64,000 nt of DNA from NCBI GenBank assembly GCA_026126305.1, contig JAHCJI010000008.1, positions 1 through 64,000 of the forward strand. Direction: 5' to 3'. The position numbers and the translations under genes were made by a program. The stretch comes from Phycisphaeraceae bacterium. GTDB lineage: Bacteria; Planctomycetota; Phycisphaerae; Phycisphaerales; UBA1924. The first letter of the stretch is position 1. Each line of letters starts with the position of its first letter. The notes beneath the pieces were generated by a model. The model was not told where the DNA came from. It saw only the letters and a list, made by a program, of their open reading frames with translations, and ran no database searches. Shown piece after piece: positions 53,075-64,000 of this stretch.

Positions 53075-54487
53075 ATGCCAAAGACGCCCGTGATCCTTGC
53101 GCTGCTGGTGGCCATCGCCTTGGTCGTGGCCTCGATGTGGCTCTTGCGTCCTCCATCGGACAGCGGGGCTTTTGGCCCGCAGTCGGTCCTCGAGATCGAC
53201 GCGGCGGCAATCGTGGTGATGGAGACCACGCTCCGGGGCGGCCCTCGCAAACGCATCGAGCGGACGCCCATCGGCTGGTCGTTCCTGGCAGGCGATGGCC
53301 CGCCCTGGGCCGTGCAAGAAGGCCGGGCGCGTGCCGCCGCCCGGATCCTGGCTGATCTCCAGGGCCGTCCGGTGCGCAATGACGAGGCCCTGCCCGCCGT
53401 CACCGCGACGCTGGTGATCGAGGACAGCCGTGGCCGGAAGGTGTCGCTGGGCCTTCGTGAGCCGATCGTCGGCGGCCGTCGTGTGGTCGATCGTGTGGAC
53501 TCCCAGGGCCAGTTGCAGCGGTTTGCCATCGATCAGCCGTTGTACGAGGCCTTCGCCCAGACGGGGTTCGAGGCCTGGCGTGATCCGGGGCTGCTGGGAG
53601 CGTTGCCCGGGCGTGCGGCCCGGATCGAGATCGATACCGGCGTTGCCCGGCTCGAACTGGGCCGGGTCGAAGGTACCTGGGCGGTGCGTGCGCCCGTGGC
53701 GACGCGCGCCCACGAGCCCTCGGTCGATGCCTTGCTCCAAGCCATTGCGCGGGTACGCGTCGAACGCTTCGACCAGCCCCCCCCGCCCCTGCTGACTGCG
53801 GCACGCCAGACAACCATCACCCTCGAGGCCGACACGACCACCCCCGGCGCAGACCCCGATCGCCCTGATCGTGTGACCGAGCGTCTGGTCCTGACGCTCC
53901 ATGGTCCGGCCGACACCAGCGGGCGGCTGACGCTCCTGGGCGTAGGGCGGTTTCGCGAGCCGCGCCATGCGGGCGCGGCGGTGCAGGACCTGGGCACTGC
54001 CTATGTCGCGGCCGACCTTGCTCCGCTCCAGTCCATGCCCCTGCACGCCAGCGGCTTCGTGGCGCGTACGACGCTCGAGGGCGACGCCTCGCTCGTGGGG
54101 GCGTTGGGCCTGGATGGGCTGCACTGCGCACGCGTGCCCGGCGGGTGGGCTATCGGTCCGGACACGGCCCCCGCCGAGGTGGCCGCCGCGTTGGACGCCC
54201 TGGCCGCGTTGCTGACGGTGACGCCCATGAGCGGTGTGGTGCTGACGGATCGTCCCGAGCCGCTGGGCCGTCCGTTGCCGCCGATCGTGGTGCACGCCTC
54301 GACGATCACGGGGCAGTCGCTGACGCCGCCCGATGGTTTCACGCTGATGGTAGTCGAAGCGCCGGGCGGCGCGGCCAGCGCGCTGTTGATCGGCCAGGGC
54401 GTGACGCGTGAGTATCTGGGTGCCGAGAGTCTGGCCGCCGCGCGGGCGGCGCTCGAGATCGTCCGCCGGCACGCTGGCGATCAGTAG
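53075..54487 (+). CDS. Membrane-anchored protein, DUF4340-like (tentative)
   Basis: 470-aa protein; ATG at 53075 preceded by GGGAG. One N-terminal helix ('PVILALLVAIALVVASMWLL') is followed by a large beta-rich extracytoplasmic part with repeated modules ('RARAAARILADLQGRPVRND', 'TATLVIEDSRGRKVSLGL'). The layout, with similar ~150-residue repeats, resembles DUF4340 proteins associated with gliding-type ABC systems, but the match is weak. No gldG-like gene is adjacent. It overlaps the end of the convergent TPR-like gene by 7 bp. Confidence 0.55.
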   Translation: MPKTPVILALLVAIALVVASMWLLRPPSDSGAFGPQSVLEIDAAAIVVMETTLRGGPRKRIERTPIGWSFLAGDGPPWAVQEGRARAAARILADLQGRPVRNDEALPAVTATLVIEDSRGRKVSLGLREPIVGGRRVVDRVDSQGQLQRFAIDQPLYEAFAQTGFEAWRDPGLLGALPGRAARIEIDTGVARLELGRVEGTWAVRAPVATRAHEPSVDALLQAIARVRVERFDQPPPPLLTAARQTTITLEADTTTPGADPDRPDRVTERLVLTLHGPADTSGRLTLLGVGRFREPRHAGAAVQDLGTAYVAADLAPLQSMPLHASGFVARTTLEGDASLVGALGLDGLHCARVPGGWAIGPDTAPAEVAAALDALAALLTVTPMSGVVLTDRPEPLGRPLPPIVVHASTITGQSLTPPDGFTLMVVEAPGGAASALLIGQGVTREYLGAESLAAARAALEIVRRHAGDQ

Positions 54488-55596
54488 CCGCTGGTGGTAG
54501 CCATCCGTGCGGCCCGGTCGCGGATGCCGTCGAGCAGTTCTCGTACCTCGGCGGCCATCTTGCTGTTGGGAAACTCCGCGATGATGCGCTCCCCGTGCGC
54601 CGCGGCCTCGACCCATCGCTTGTCGCGGACGGCCAGCTTGAACTTGGCACCCAAGTTCTCGCGGGCCTTGCCGATGACGCCGCGGGCCACCTCTCGCAGG
54701 GGCGCGGCCTCGTCCTCGCGCAGGTGCTGGTCGAGGCGTTTGAGCAGTTCCATGGCCTCCTCGACGCGCTCGTCCTCGGCTGCTTCGAGGAACTGCCGCT
54801 CGAGGTCGGCCTTGGTGCGGTCCAGCTCGCGGCGCACGCGATCGGGGGCGGCGATGGCCCGCGGGGCGTCGGGAAAGATCCGCGCCACGCGGTCGGCCTC
54901 GCGAAGGGCCTCGTCCCACTGGCGGTGCAGCACCAGGTCTTCCACGCGGGCTATTGCTGCGTTCAGTTGCTGGTCGACCACCGCGCGACGCGAGCGGTCG
55001 ATGCGACGGCGGAAGTCCTCGGCGTCCTGGCGATACCCAAAGCGGTCGGCCAGTTCGCCCGCCAGCACCAGAGCGGCGTCCCAGTCCTCGTGGGCGATGT
55101 CCTCCTCGATGGCCCGTCGCAGCAGCGTGCGCTCGCGAGACCTGTGCAGCACACGGCGGGCGTCGTCGCTCAGGGCCGCCTGCTCGCCCAGGGAGCGCAG
55201 TGCCAGCACCGCCGCTCGCACCTCTTCTCGGGCCCCACGTACACCCCGTACTACGTGCAAGAGCCCCACCGACGCGGGCGCGAGCACCACGGCCAGCACC
55301 ATCGCCAGCAGGCCAGCAAAGCCAAGGAACTCGGGCACCAGGGCCCCGGCCGCCGGCGCCGCGCCAATCAGCCCCGTGGCGTCGCCGCTGAGCAGGGTCT
55401 CCAGGTCCAAGGCCGTAGCGCCCCCACCGGCATCCAGCGCCGCAACCGGCCGCAAGGCCCAGACGACCACCGCCCCCGCCCCCAGCACGAATACCGAGCC
55501 ATGGGCCATCAGCACCAGCAGCATGGGCCACACGCTGGGCCTCTTTGCGGCGATATGGACCGGGGCGTCTTGCAGTAACGGCTCGGGATGGGTCAT
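54481..55596 (-). CDS. Membrane protein with TPR-like helical cytoplasmic domain
   Basis: 371-aa protein. AGGAGGTC six bases before the ATG at 55596 makes the start firm. Two membrane segments (about 22-48 and 88-118) are followed by ~240 residues of helices with TPR-type rhythm ('QWDEALREADRVARIFPDAP', 'RVEEAMELLKRLDQHLREDE', 'RWVEAAAHGERIIAEFPNSK'). No catalytic motif. It is probably a scaffold at the inner membrane; function unknown. Confidence 0.7.
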   Translation of the reverse strand: MTHPEPLLQDAPVHIAAKRPSVWPMLLVLMAHGSVFVLGAGAVVVWALRPVAALDAGGGATALDLETLLSGDATGLIGAAPAAGALVPEFLGFAGLLAMVLAVVLAPASVGLLHVVRGVRGAREEVRAAVLALRSLGEQAALSDDARRVLHRSRERTLLRRAIEEDIAHEDWDAALVLAGELADRFGYRQDAEDFRRRIDRSRRAVVDQQLNAAIARVEDLVLHRQWDEALREADRVARIFPDAPRAIAAPDRVRRELDRTKADLERQFLEAAEDERVEEAMELLKRLDQHLREDEAAPLREVARGVIGKARENLGAKFKLAVRDKRWVEAAAHGERIIAEFPNSKMAAEVRELLDGIRDRAARMATTSGY

Positions 55597-55740
55597 GGCT
55601 GGGACCTCCTTGCCCTTTCTCCACTATAACGCCCATCGGGCCCATCCCGATGCACCCGATCGTTGATTTCTGCCGTTCTGGGGTACCTGCTCGGGTCGCG
55701 TTCGCATCTTTGGGGGGTCTCTGGCGGGGTACACTGGGCC

Positions 55741-56418
55741 ATGCACACTATCGACCTGGCGGGCCGCCTGCCCGACGCGACCGAGCACGCCCGGCTGTGG
55801 TCGGCGGCCCTGGGGCCCTTCGAGACCAACACGTACCTCTACACCCCCGACGGGCGGCACGCCTGGATCTTCGACCCTGGCATGGGCCCGGCCCCCCTTG
55901 TCGAGCTGGCCCGCCGCGAGCAATTGGAACCGACCGCCATCGTGCTCACCCACGCCCACGCCGACCACGTGCTGGGGCTGGCCGAGGTGCTCGAAGCCTT
56001 CCCCGGCACGCCTGTGCTCATCCACGAGGCCGAACGCCACTGGCCGGCCGACCCGGCCCTAAACCTGAGCGCGGGGATGGGCGTGCCCGTGAGCGCTCCC
56101 TCCCCCACCGGCACCTTTGTCCATGGGGACACGCTGACCATCGGCGACCAGGCTTGGACCGTGCGGCACACGCCGGGCCACAGCCCGGGCGGCTGCGTGT
56201 TTGTCGCTCCCGGCGGCCTGCTGGCCATCGTCGGCGACACGCTCTTTAGCGGCAGCATCGGCCGCACCGACCTGCCCGGGGGCGACTTCGACACACTGGC
56301 CGACAGCATCCGCCGTGAGTTATACACCCTCGACGCCCGCTGCCTGTGCCTGCCCGGCCACGGCCCGGCCACGACCGTGGGCCGGGAGCGCCAGCACAAC
56401 CCGTTCGTGCGCCGCTGA
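55741..56418 (+). CDS. MBL-fold metallo-hydrolase (glyoxalase II/YcbL-like)
   Basis: 225-aa enzyme with the metallo-beta-lactamase motif 'LTHAHADHVLGL', 'HTPGHSPGGCVFV', and 'IVGDTLFSGSIGRTDLPGGD', which is the signature of YcbL/GloB-like type II glyoxalases, and 'LPGHGPATTVGRERQHNPF' at the end. It likely hydrolyses a thioester (S-lactoyl-type) with two metal ions. The ATG at 55741 starts 'MHTIDLAGRLPD'. Confidence 0.88.
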   Translation: MHTIDLAGRLPDATEHARLWSAALGPFETNTYLYTPDGRHAWIFDPGMGPAPLVELARREQLEPTAIVLTHAHADHVLGLAEVLEAFPGTPVLIHEAERHWPADPALNLSAGMGVPVSAPSPTGTFVHGDTLTIGDQAWTVRHTPGHSPGGCVFVAPGGLLAIVGDTLFSGSIGRTDLPGGDFDTLADSIRRELYTLDARCLCLPGHGPATTVGRERQHNPFVRR

Positions 56419-56882
56419 GCCCGGCCAATCTCAGGAAGTTCTATCCGCGAGGTGCGACGTGCCCTGTCACTACTCGCACCCCGCCGCGAAGGCCGTTTGG
56501 ATGGCCTGGAAGTTGAAGATGGTCAGCTCGCCGTCGCGGTCCAGGCTGGGCTTGTAGGCGATCAGGAAGCACTCGAAGTCGAACAACTTGGCCGCGCCGG
56601 ACGTGCCCACGCCGCATCGCTCGCGCGTGACCGGGCTTTGCAAAGCGTGCCGCCGATGTGGCCGGGCGGTTGGGGCATGTCGCAGGGTACGGGCGTGGTA
56701 GCCTCCAGCGGACACGTGGGTGCCGGGTATTGCCTGATACTCACGACGGAAATCCCAATGACAAACAGGTATTCGCGCATCGAGATGCATCCGCAATACC
56801 CTATGATTTACCGGCAACTACTGCGCTATGGGGGCTCAATTGGTCGACATGGGCCTGTGGCCCAGAGGGAGCGGGTCCATCC
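56419..56882. other. Intergenic region before the RND efflux operon
   Basis: 464 bp. Besides the minus-strand dockerin remnant (56470-56616), nothing coding is recognised. The last ~150 bases are AT-richer and include TATGAT (56802-56807), a possible -10 element about 75 bases before the adaptor start, without a clear -35. No repressor gene is next to the operon. Confidence 0.45.
56470..56616 (-). pseudogene. Degenerate GC-type dockerin end
   Basis: The minus strand encodes 'KLFDFECFLIAYKPSLDRDG' then 'ELTIFNFQAIQTAFAAGCE' and a stop. The second motif is nearly intact (consensus ELTIFDFLAFQTAFAAGCE), the first is decayed. The frame upstream has no homology to an exported protein. Hence a leftover 3' end of a lost dockerin gene. 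Confidence 0.7.
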
Positions 56883-58171
56883 ATGGCGGACGAAGCACGG
56901 GTGAGCGGCACGGACCGGGGCGGGCGGCGCGGAAGAATCGCGGCGACCGTTGCCGTGGTGGGCGTGTGCTTGTTCCTGCTGGCGGGCATGGGCGTGCTGG
57001 CGTGGCTGCAATCCGGTTCGGCCGCGGGCGGGCCGCGGGGCGGGTCGCAGCCGGCGGCGATCGAGGTGGCCGCTGTCGAGGTCGGACGACTGGAAGGCCA
57101 ACGGGCGTACAGCGCGACGCTCGAGGCCCGGGCCCAGGTGACCATCGCCCCAAAGGTGGCGGCCACGATCGTCAGCCTGCCGGTAGACCTGGGCGACGTG
57201 GTCGAGCGCGGGCAGGTGATCGCCCGCCTGGACGGCGACGAGTTCGCCCAGGCGGCCGCCCAGAGCGAGGCCGAACTGGAAGTGGCCCGGGCCCAGCACG
57301 CCGAGGCGCTCAGCGCGGCAGAGATCGCCGCTCGCGAACTGGAGCGAACAGTCAACCTGCACGCCCGGGGCATCGCCAGCGAAGCGCAGCTCGACCAAGC
57401 CCGGGCCAGCGAACTGACCGCCCGCAGCGCGGTGGCGGTCGCCCAAGCGCAGGTGTCGCGTTCGCGGGCGGCGCTCGAGGCGGCGCGGATCCGCCTGGGG
57501 TACACGACCATCCGCGCCGAGTGGGAGGGCGGCAGCGACACGCGTGTGATCGCCCGGCGTTGGGCCGAGGAGGGCGACACCGTGAGCGCCAACACGCCCC
57601 TGCTGAGCGTGGTCGAGCTGGATCCGATCCGCGCGGTCTTCTTCGCCACCCAGCGTGACTATGGGAGGCTGGCGGTCGGGCAGGCGGTGAGCATCGGCGT
57701 CGAAGCCTTCCCCGGGCAGTCGTGGAAGGGGGCGATCTCGCGCATCGCCCCGGTGTTCGACCAGGGCTCTCGGCAGGCGCGCGTCGAGGTCGTCGTGCCC
57801 AACGAGCGGCGTTTGCTCAAGCCGGGTATGTTCGTGCGGGCCACGGTGGTGCTCGACGTGGCCGAGGACGCGGCGATCGTGCCGCTGGCGGCTTTGACAC
57901 GGCGCGACGGGCAGGAACTGGTCTTCGTGCTCGATGACGATGGCCAGCGCGTGCGGGCCATGCCGGTGCGGGTGCTGGTTGCCAGCGGCGACCGCGTGGC
58001 CGTCGAGCCCCAGGGAGCGGCGTTGCTCAAGGACGCGCTGGTCGTCACGCTGGGGCACCAACTCATCGGCGACGGCTCGCCCGTGGTCGTGCCCGGCGCT
58101 CCCACCGCGCGGACGGAAACGGCGTCGACGCTCGAACCCAACGGCGACAGGGAACCGGCCGGGGGCGGCGC

Positions 58172-58175
<4 letters not shown>
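56883..58175 (+). CDS. RND efflux periplasmic adaptor (membrane fusion protein)
   Basis: 430-aa protein. N-terminal membrane anchor (about 20-42), lipoyl/barrel halves ('[20 protein letters not shown]', '[20 protein letters not shown]', '[13 protein letters not shown]'), an alpha-helical hairpin (about 115-200) and '[13 protein letters not shown]'. The second half has '[20 protein letters not shown]' and '[20 protein letters not shown]'. First gene of the operon. The pump gene starts inside its stop (GTGA). Confidence 0.93.
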
Positions 58176-61275
<3,100 letters not shown>

Positions 61276-61279
<4 letters not shown>

Positions 61280-62892
61280 ATCGCGCCGCCGCGGCCGCCG
61301 CCGCGATCGTGCTGGCCACCCTTGCCGGATGTGCCCGCACGGCCATCGACGCCTTCGAGCCCAACTGGGCGCGAGCGCTCGAACGCGAGCGCGAACGCTT
61401 CCGCCCCATTCCCACGCCCGTGTTCGCCCTGGAAGGCCAGGCGGTGGCCGAGCCCATGCCCCAAGCCGACGCGAGCGGGCCCCTCGAACTGAGCCTCGAA
61501 CGCGCGGTCGTGCTGGCCCTGGCCCGCAATCCGGACTTGCGCGTGGCCGAGTTACGCCCGGCCATCGCCGGGGCGTTCGAGTCGATCGAGCGGGGCGTGT
61601 TCGACCCCGAGTTCTTCGCCCGGGCCAGCGTGGGCACCGAGGAATCCGTCGAGACCGCCCGCGCCACCGGCGAGCAGTTCCCCGTCCGCGGCGACACGCG
61701 AGAGCTCCAGGCCGGCGTGCGTCAGACGCTGCCCAGCGGCACCGAGGTGGAATTGGGCCTCAGCCAGGGCCGCAGCGCCTCGAACCGGGCCCCCACCCAG
61801 GAGTCCGCGCGCGTGGGGCTCACCGTCACCCAGTCGCTGCTTCGGGGCTTTGGGCCCGCGGCCAACCTCGCGCGCGTGCGACAGGCCGAGCTGGACACTC
61901 TGGCCAGCCGATACGAGCTGCGCGGCTTCGTCGAGGCGATGATCGCCGACGCCGAGGGCGCGTACTGGCGCTACGTGCTGGCCGGCCGGCGGATCGCCAT
62001 CTTCGAGCGGTCGCTCGAGCTGGCCCGGTCGCAGGCCGACGAGGCCAGGCAACGCGTCGAGGTGGGCGTCCTGCCCGCCAGCGATCGGGCGGCCTTCGAG
62101 GTCGAGGTCGCCCGCCGCCAGCAGGCCCTGATCGACGCCCGCGCCCAGGAGGCCGCCGCACGGATCGAGATCCTGCGATTGGTCGGCGGCCTGGGCGATC
62201 ACCAGCCGCACGCGCACGACCGCCCGGTCATCGCCACCACCACGCCCGAGGCCGATCCGACGCCCATCGACGACGGAGCCGAACGCATCGAGCTGGCCCG
62301 CCGCGTGCGGCCCGACCTGGCCGAGTCCAGGCTCCGGCTCGAGCAGAACCGCCTGGAGGTGATCGCCACCCGTCGGGGCCTGCTACCCCGGCTGGACGCC
62401 TTCGTGGCCTTGGGCAAGACCGGCTTTGCCGACAGCTTCGGGCAATCCATCGAGAACCTGGGCCAGGACACCTTCGACGCCACCGTGGGCATCCGGTTCT
62501 CGCAATCGCTCGGCCGCCTGGTGGCAAAGGGCCAGCAGCAGGCGGCCATCGCCAGCCGCCAGCAAGCCGCCGCCGCGGTGGCCAACCTCGAGCAGATCGT
62601 GGCCTCCGACGTGCGGCTGGCCATCATCGAGGTCGAGCGGGCCGGTCGGCAGATCGCCGCCAGCGCCACCACGCGAGACCTCCAGCAGCAGTTGGCCCAG
62701 GCCGAACTCGAACGCTTCGAGGCGGGCGTTGGCACCGCCCTCCTGGTGGCGCAGGCCCAGCGAGACCTGCTCGAGGCCGAGATCGCCCAGGTCGCCGCGG
62801 TGGTCCAGTACCGCCTGGCGTTGATCGCCCTCTACCTGGCCGAGGGCAGCCTGCTCGAGCGCCGGGGCATCACGATCTCGACCGATCCGTGA
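61276..62892 (+). CDS. TolC-like outer-membrane efflux lipoprotein
   Basis: 538-aa protein. The TTG at 61276 overlaps the pump stop (TTGA), with GGGAG 7 bases upstream. A lipobox ('IVLATLAGC') indicates a lipoprotein. Two outer-membrane-factor repeats follow: '[20 protein letters not shown]', '[20 protein letters not shown]' and '[16 protein letters not shown]'-like '[15 protein letters not shown]', with long helices that form the channel. It completes the tripartite efflux system. Confidence 0.92.
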
Positions 62893-63002
62893 AGCGAAGC
62901 CGGCCCGCAGCGCCGACCGAGGCGATGCGGATCTCAGAATCCAAGTCTTGCTGGCTAGAAGGCCTCTGGTGACGGCCTCCGCAGTGGGGGCGGGTCCTGC
63001 GT

Positions 63003-63776
63003 TCAGATCGCCAGCGGCGGGTTCTCTTCGCAGGCCACGATCTGGCCATCGGGCGAGAAGTTCACCGCGACGAAGCCGGGGTATCCAAAGCGACCGAATC
63101 GGTGGGCCGCCACCCGGTACAGCACACGCTTGGTGCCCGGTGGCAGGCTCGCGTCGCGGATGAATGGCATCCCCATGTCGCACAGAAACTCCCAGCGGCC
63201 CTTGCCCAGCCGTCGGTGGACGACGTAGTGGATCGGCAGCTTGCCCGATCGGTGCAGGGCCTGCTGGTCGCCCGAGTCCTCTTCGTGGAAGCACACGAAG
63301 CCCACCTGGAGTTGGTTGTTCTGCCAGGCCTGCACGCCGAAGCGGCGCGGCGTGGGCACGGGCCGCCCGTCGTCCTGGACCACCGGCTCGGGCCGTTCCC
63401 ACTGGTCCAAGGGGCACTCCAGCAACGTTTCGAGGTGGGGGCGCATCGCCCGGAAGCCCTCGATCGTCAGGCGGTACAGCGTGGCGGGGTCCTGGGTCGT
63501 GGGGTCGGCCTGCTTGGCCCCTTCGGGCAGGGGTTGGCTCTCGTCCAGTCCGCTGTCGGTCGTCCGAACCAGGTCTTCGAGATCACGAATGATCTCCGCA
63601 GCGTCGTAGAGCGCTTCGGGGTCCTCTTCCAGGTGTTCCAGGGCCTCCTCGAAGTCGTCGACGCGGGACACGAGCCAGTCCATCACGTGGATGTACCCGG
63701 GGGTGGCCTCGGGCAGCGAGTCCGGCGCGAGCCGGATGGGCCCGGGCGCATCGCTCTTGATCGCGATCTTTTCCAT
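63003..63776 (-). CDS. Uncharacterised 257-aa acidic protein
   Basis: Not recognised. The start at 63776 ('MEKIAIKSDAPGPIRLAPDS') is preferred over 63851. It has an acidic helical N-terminal half ('VDDFEEALEHLEEDPEALYD') and a C-terminal half with 'RWEFLCDMGMPFIRDASLPP', 'VLYRVAAHRFGRFGYPGFVA' and 'VNFSPDGQIVACEENPPLAI'. No signal peptide or membrane helix. Probably cytoplasmic; function unknown. Confidence 0.6.
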   Translation of the reverse strand: MEKIAIKSDAPGPIRLAPDSLPEATPGYIHVMDWLVSRVDDFEEALEHLEEDPEALYDAAEIIRDLEDLVRTTDSGLDESQPLPEGAKQADPTTQDPATLYRLTIEGFRAMRPHLETLLECPLDQWERPEPVVQDDGRPVPTPRRFGVQAWQNNQLQVGFVCFHEEDSGDQQALHRSGKLPIHYVVHRRLGKGRWEFLCDMGMPFIRDASLPPGTKRVLYRVAAHRFGRFGYPGFVAVNFSPDGQIVACEENPPLAI

Positions 63777-64000
63777 GTCTGGCGTGTCCCTGCTGGTCGA
63801 TCCTAAAGAACCTATCGCGGCCGGTGCCGCCCTTAGGCTCTCTATCGGCAAGCCGGAAGCGAAAATCCCGTCCGCGCGGATGGTTTCGTGGAATCAGCCG
63901 AACAAAGCAAGACACCCGCCTTCGGGGGATTGCTCTTCGGGTCACGCATCCCTTGGGCAAGCCCAATCCCGCTCTACCGGCCAAGTCCCGATCACAGGCA
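63777..64000. other. Window end, no gene resolved
   Basis: About 220 bases upstream of the last gene. Plus-strand frames from ATG 63879 or GTG 63888 remain open to the window edge and could be the start of a further gene, but too little is present to judge. Confidence 0.4.

Noticed and set aside
52712-55645. 977-aa open frame on the minus strand
   Set aside because: It crosses the glutamine amidotransferase, the DUF4340-like gene and the TPR-like gene in the wrong frame, with no recognisable domain.
63879-64000. Start of a further gene at the window end
   Set aside because: Two plus-strand frames are open but only about 40 codons are visible and no domain can be recognised.

Overview
The window is about 64 kb of GC-rich DNA, densely packed with genes on both strands and with very frequent 4-8 bp start/stop overlaps (ATGA, GTGA, TTGA). 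Several traits point to a planctomycete of the class Phycisphaerae, close to Phycisphaerales. These are secreted proteins ending in paired 'LTIFDFLAFQ..FA.GC' dockerin motifs, a PEP-CTERM protein, a short chlamydial-Hc1-like histone H1 protein, an RHS protein carrying a dockerin-like calcium loop, and the overall codon use. This assignment is inference from family content; no 16S or marker-gene search was possible.

Layout. 0.3-8.7 kb: a dockerin-anchored secreted protein, rlmN, a YwaF-like membrane protein, the c-di-AMP pair cdaA-cdaR, an Nfu N-domain protein overlapping mutY, tRNA-Gln(CUG) and a PEP-CTERM protein. 8.8-16.1 kb: a DUF155-like protein divergent from a tightly coupled run of C39-like peptidase, RLAN/RimK ATP-grasp ligase, GCS2-type carboxylate-amine ligase and N-formylglutamate amidohydrolase, which I read as an amidoligase/peptide-modification system; then a small unknown protein and an OppC-like permease. 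16.2-22.8 kb: an unknown helical exported protein, prpB, a coiled-coil protein, apaG and a kynU-ACMSD pair.

22.8-26.2 kb is the accessory part: a 21-bp minisatellite, an RHS tip with an unknown C-terminal domain, a low-GC four-helix membrane protein (candidate immunity protein), the 3' end of a tyrosine recombinase gene, a second RHS-tip copy fused to a dockerin end, and a further dockerin remnant. It looks like a site of repeated recombination.

26.2-42.2 kb: a TPR-metallopeptidase-PDZ protein, an oppF ATPase, a DUF6268-like barrel, a periplasmic cyclophilin, a pilin-like protein, an ECF sigma/anti-sigma pair, two large coiled-coil proteins (one with a Wzz-like membrane hairpin), a 17-cysteine small exported protein, an EVE protein, ExbB, the isoprenoid genes ispA and dxs, and a SOUL haem-binding protein. 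42.4-49.2 kb: two dockerin-anchored secreted proteins (trypsin-like protease; FG-GAP/Ig protein), a lamin-tail protein and a GGDEF diguanylate cyclase. 49.2-63.8 kb: Hc1-like histone, FabZ-like dehydratase and manA in one operon, an APH-like kinase, a class I glutamine amidotransferase, two membrane-anchored unknowns, an MBL hydrolase, a dockerin remnant, and a complete tripartite RND efflux operon (adaptor, pump, outer-membrane factor), then an unknown protein.

The most interesting parts are the amidoligase operon at 10.0-14.2 kb and the rearranged RHS/dockerin/integrase locus at 22.9-25.8 kb. Start codons were chosen from visible ribosome binding sites, overlaps and signal peptides.
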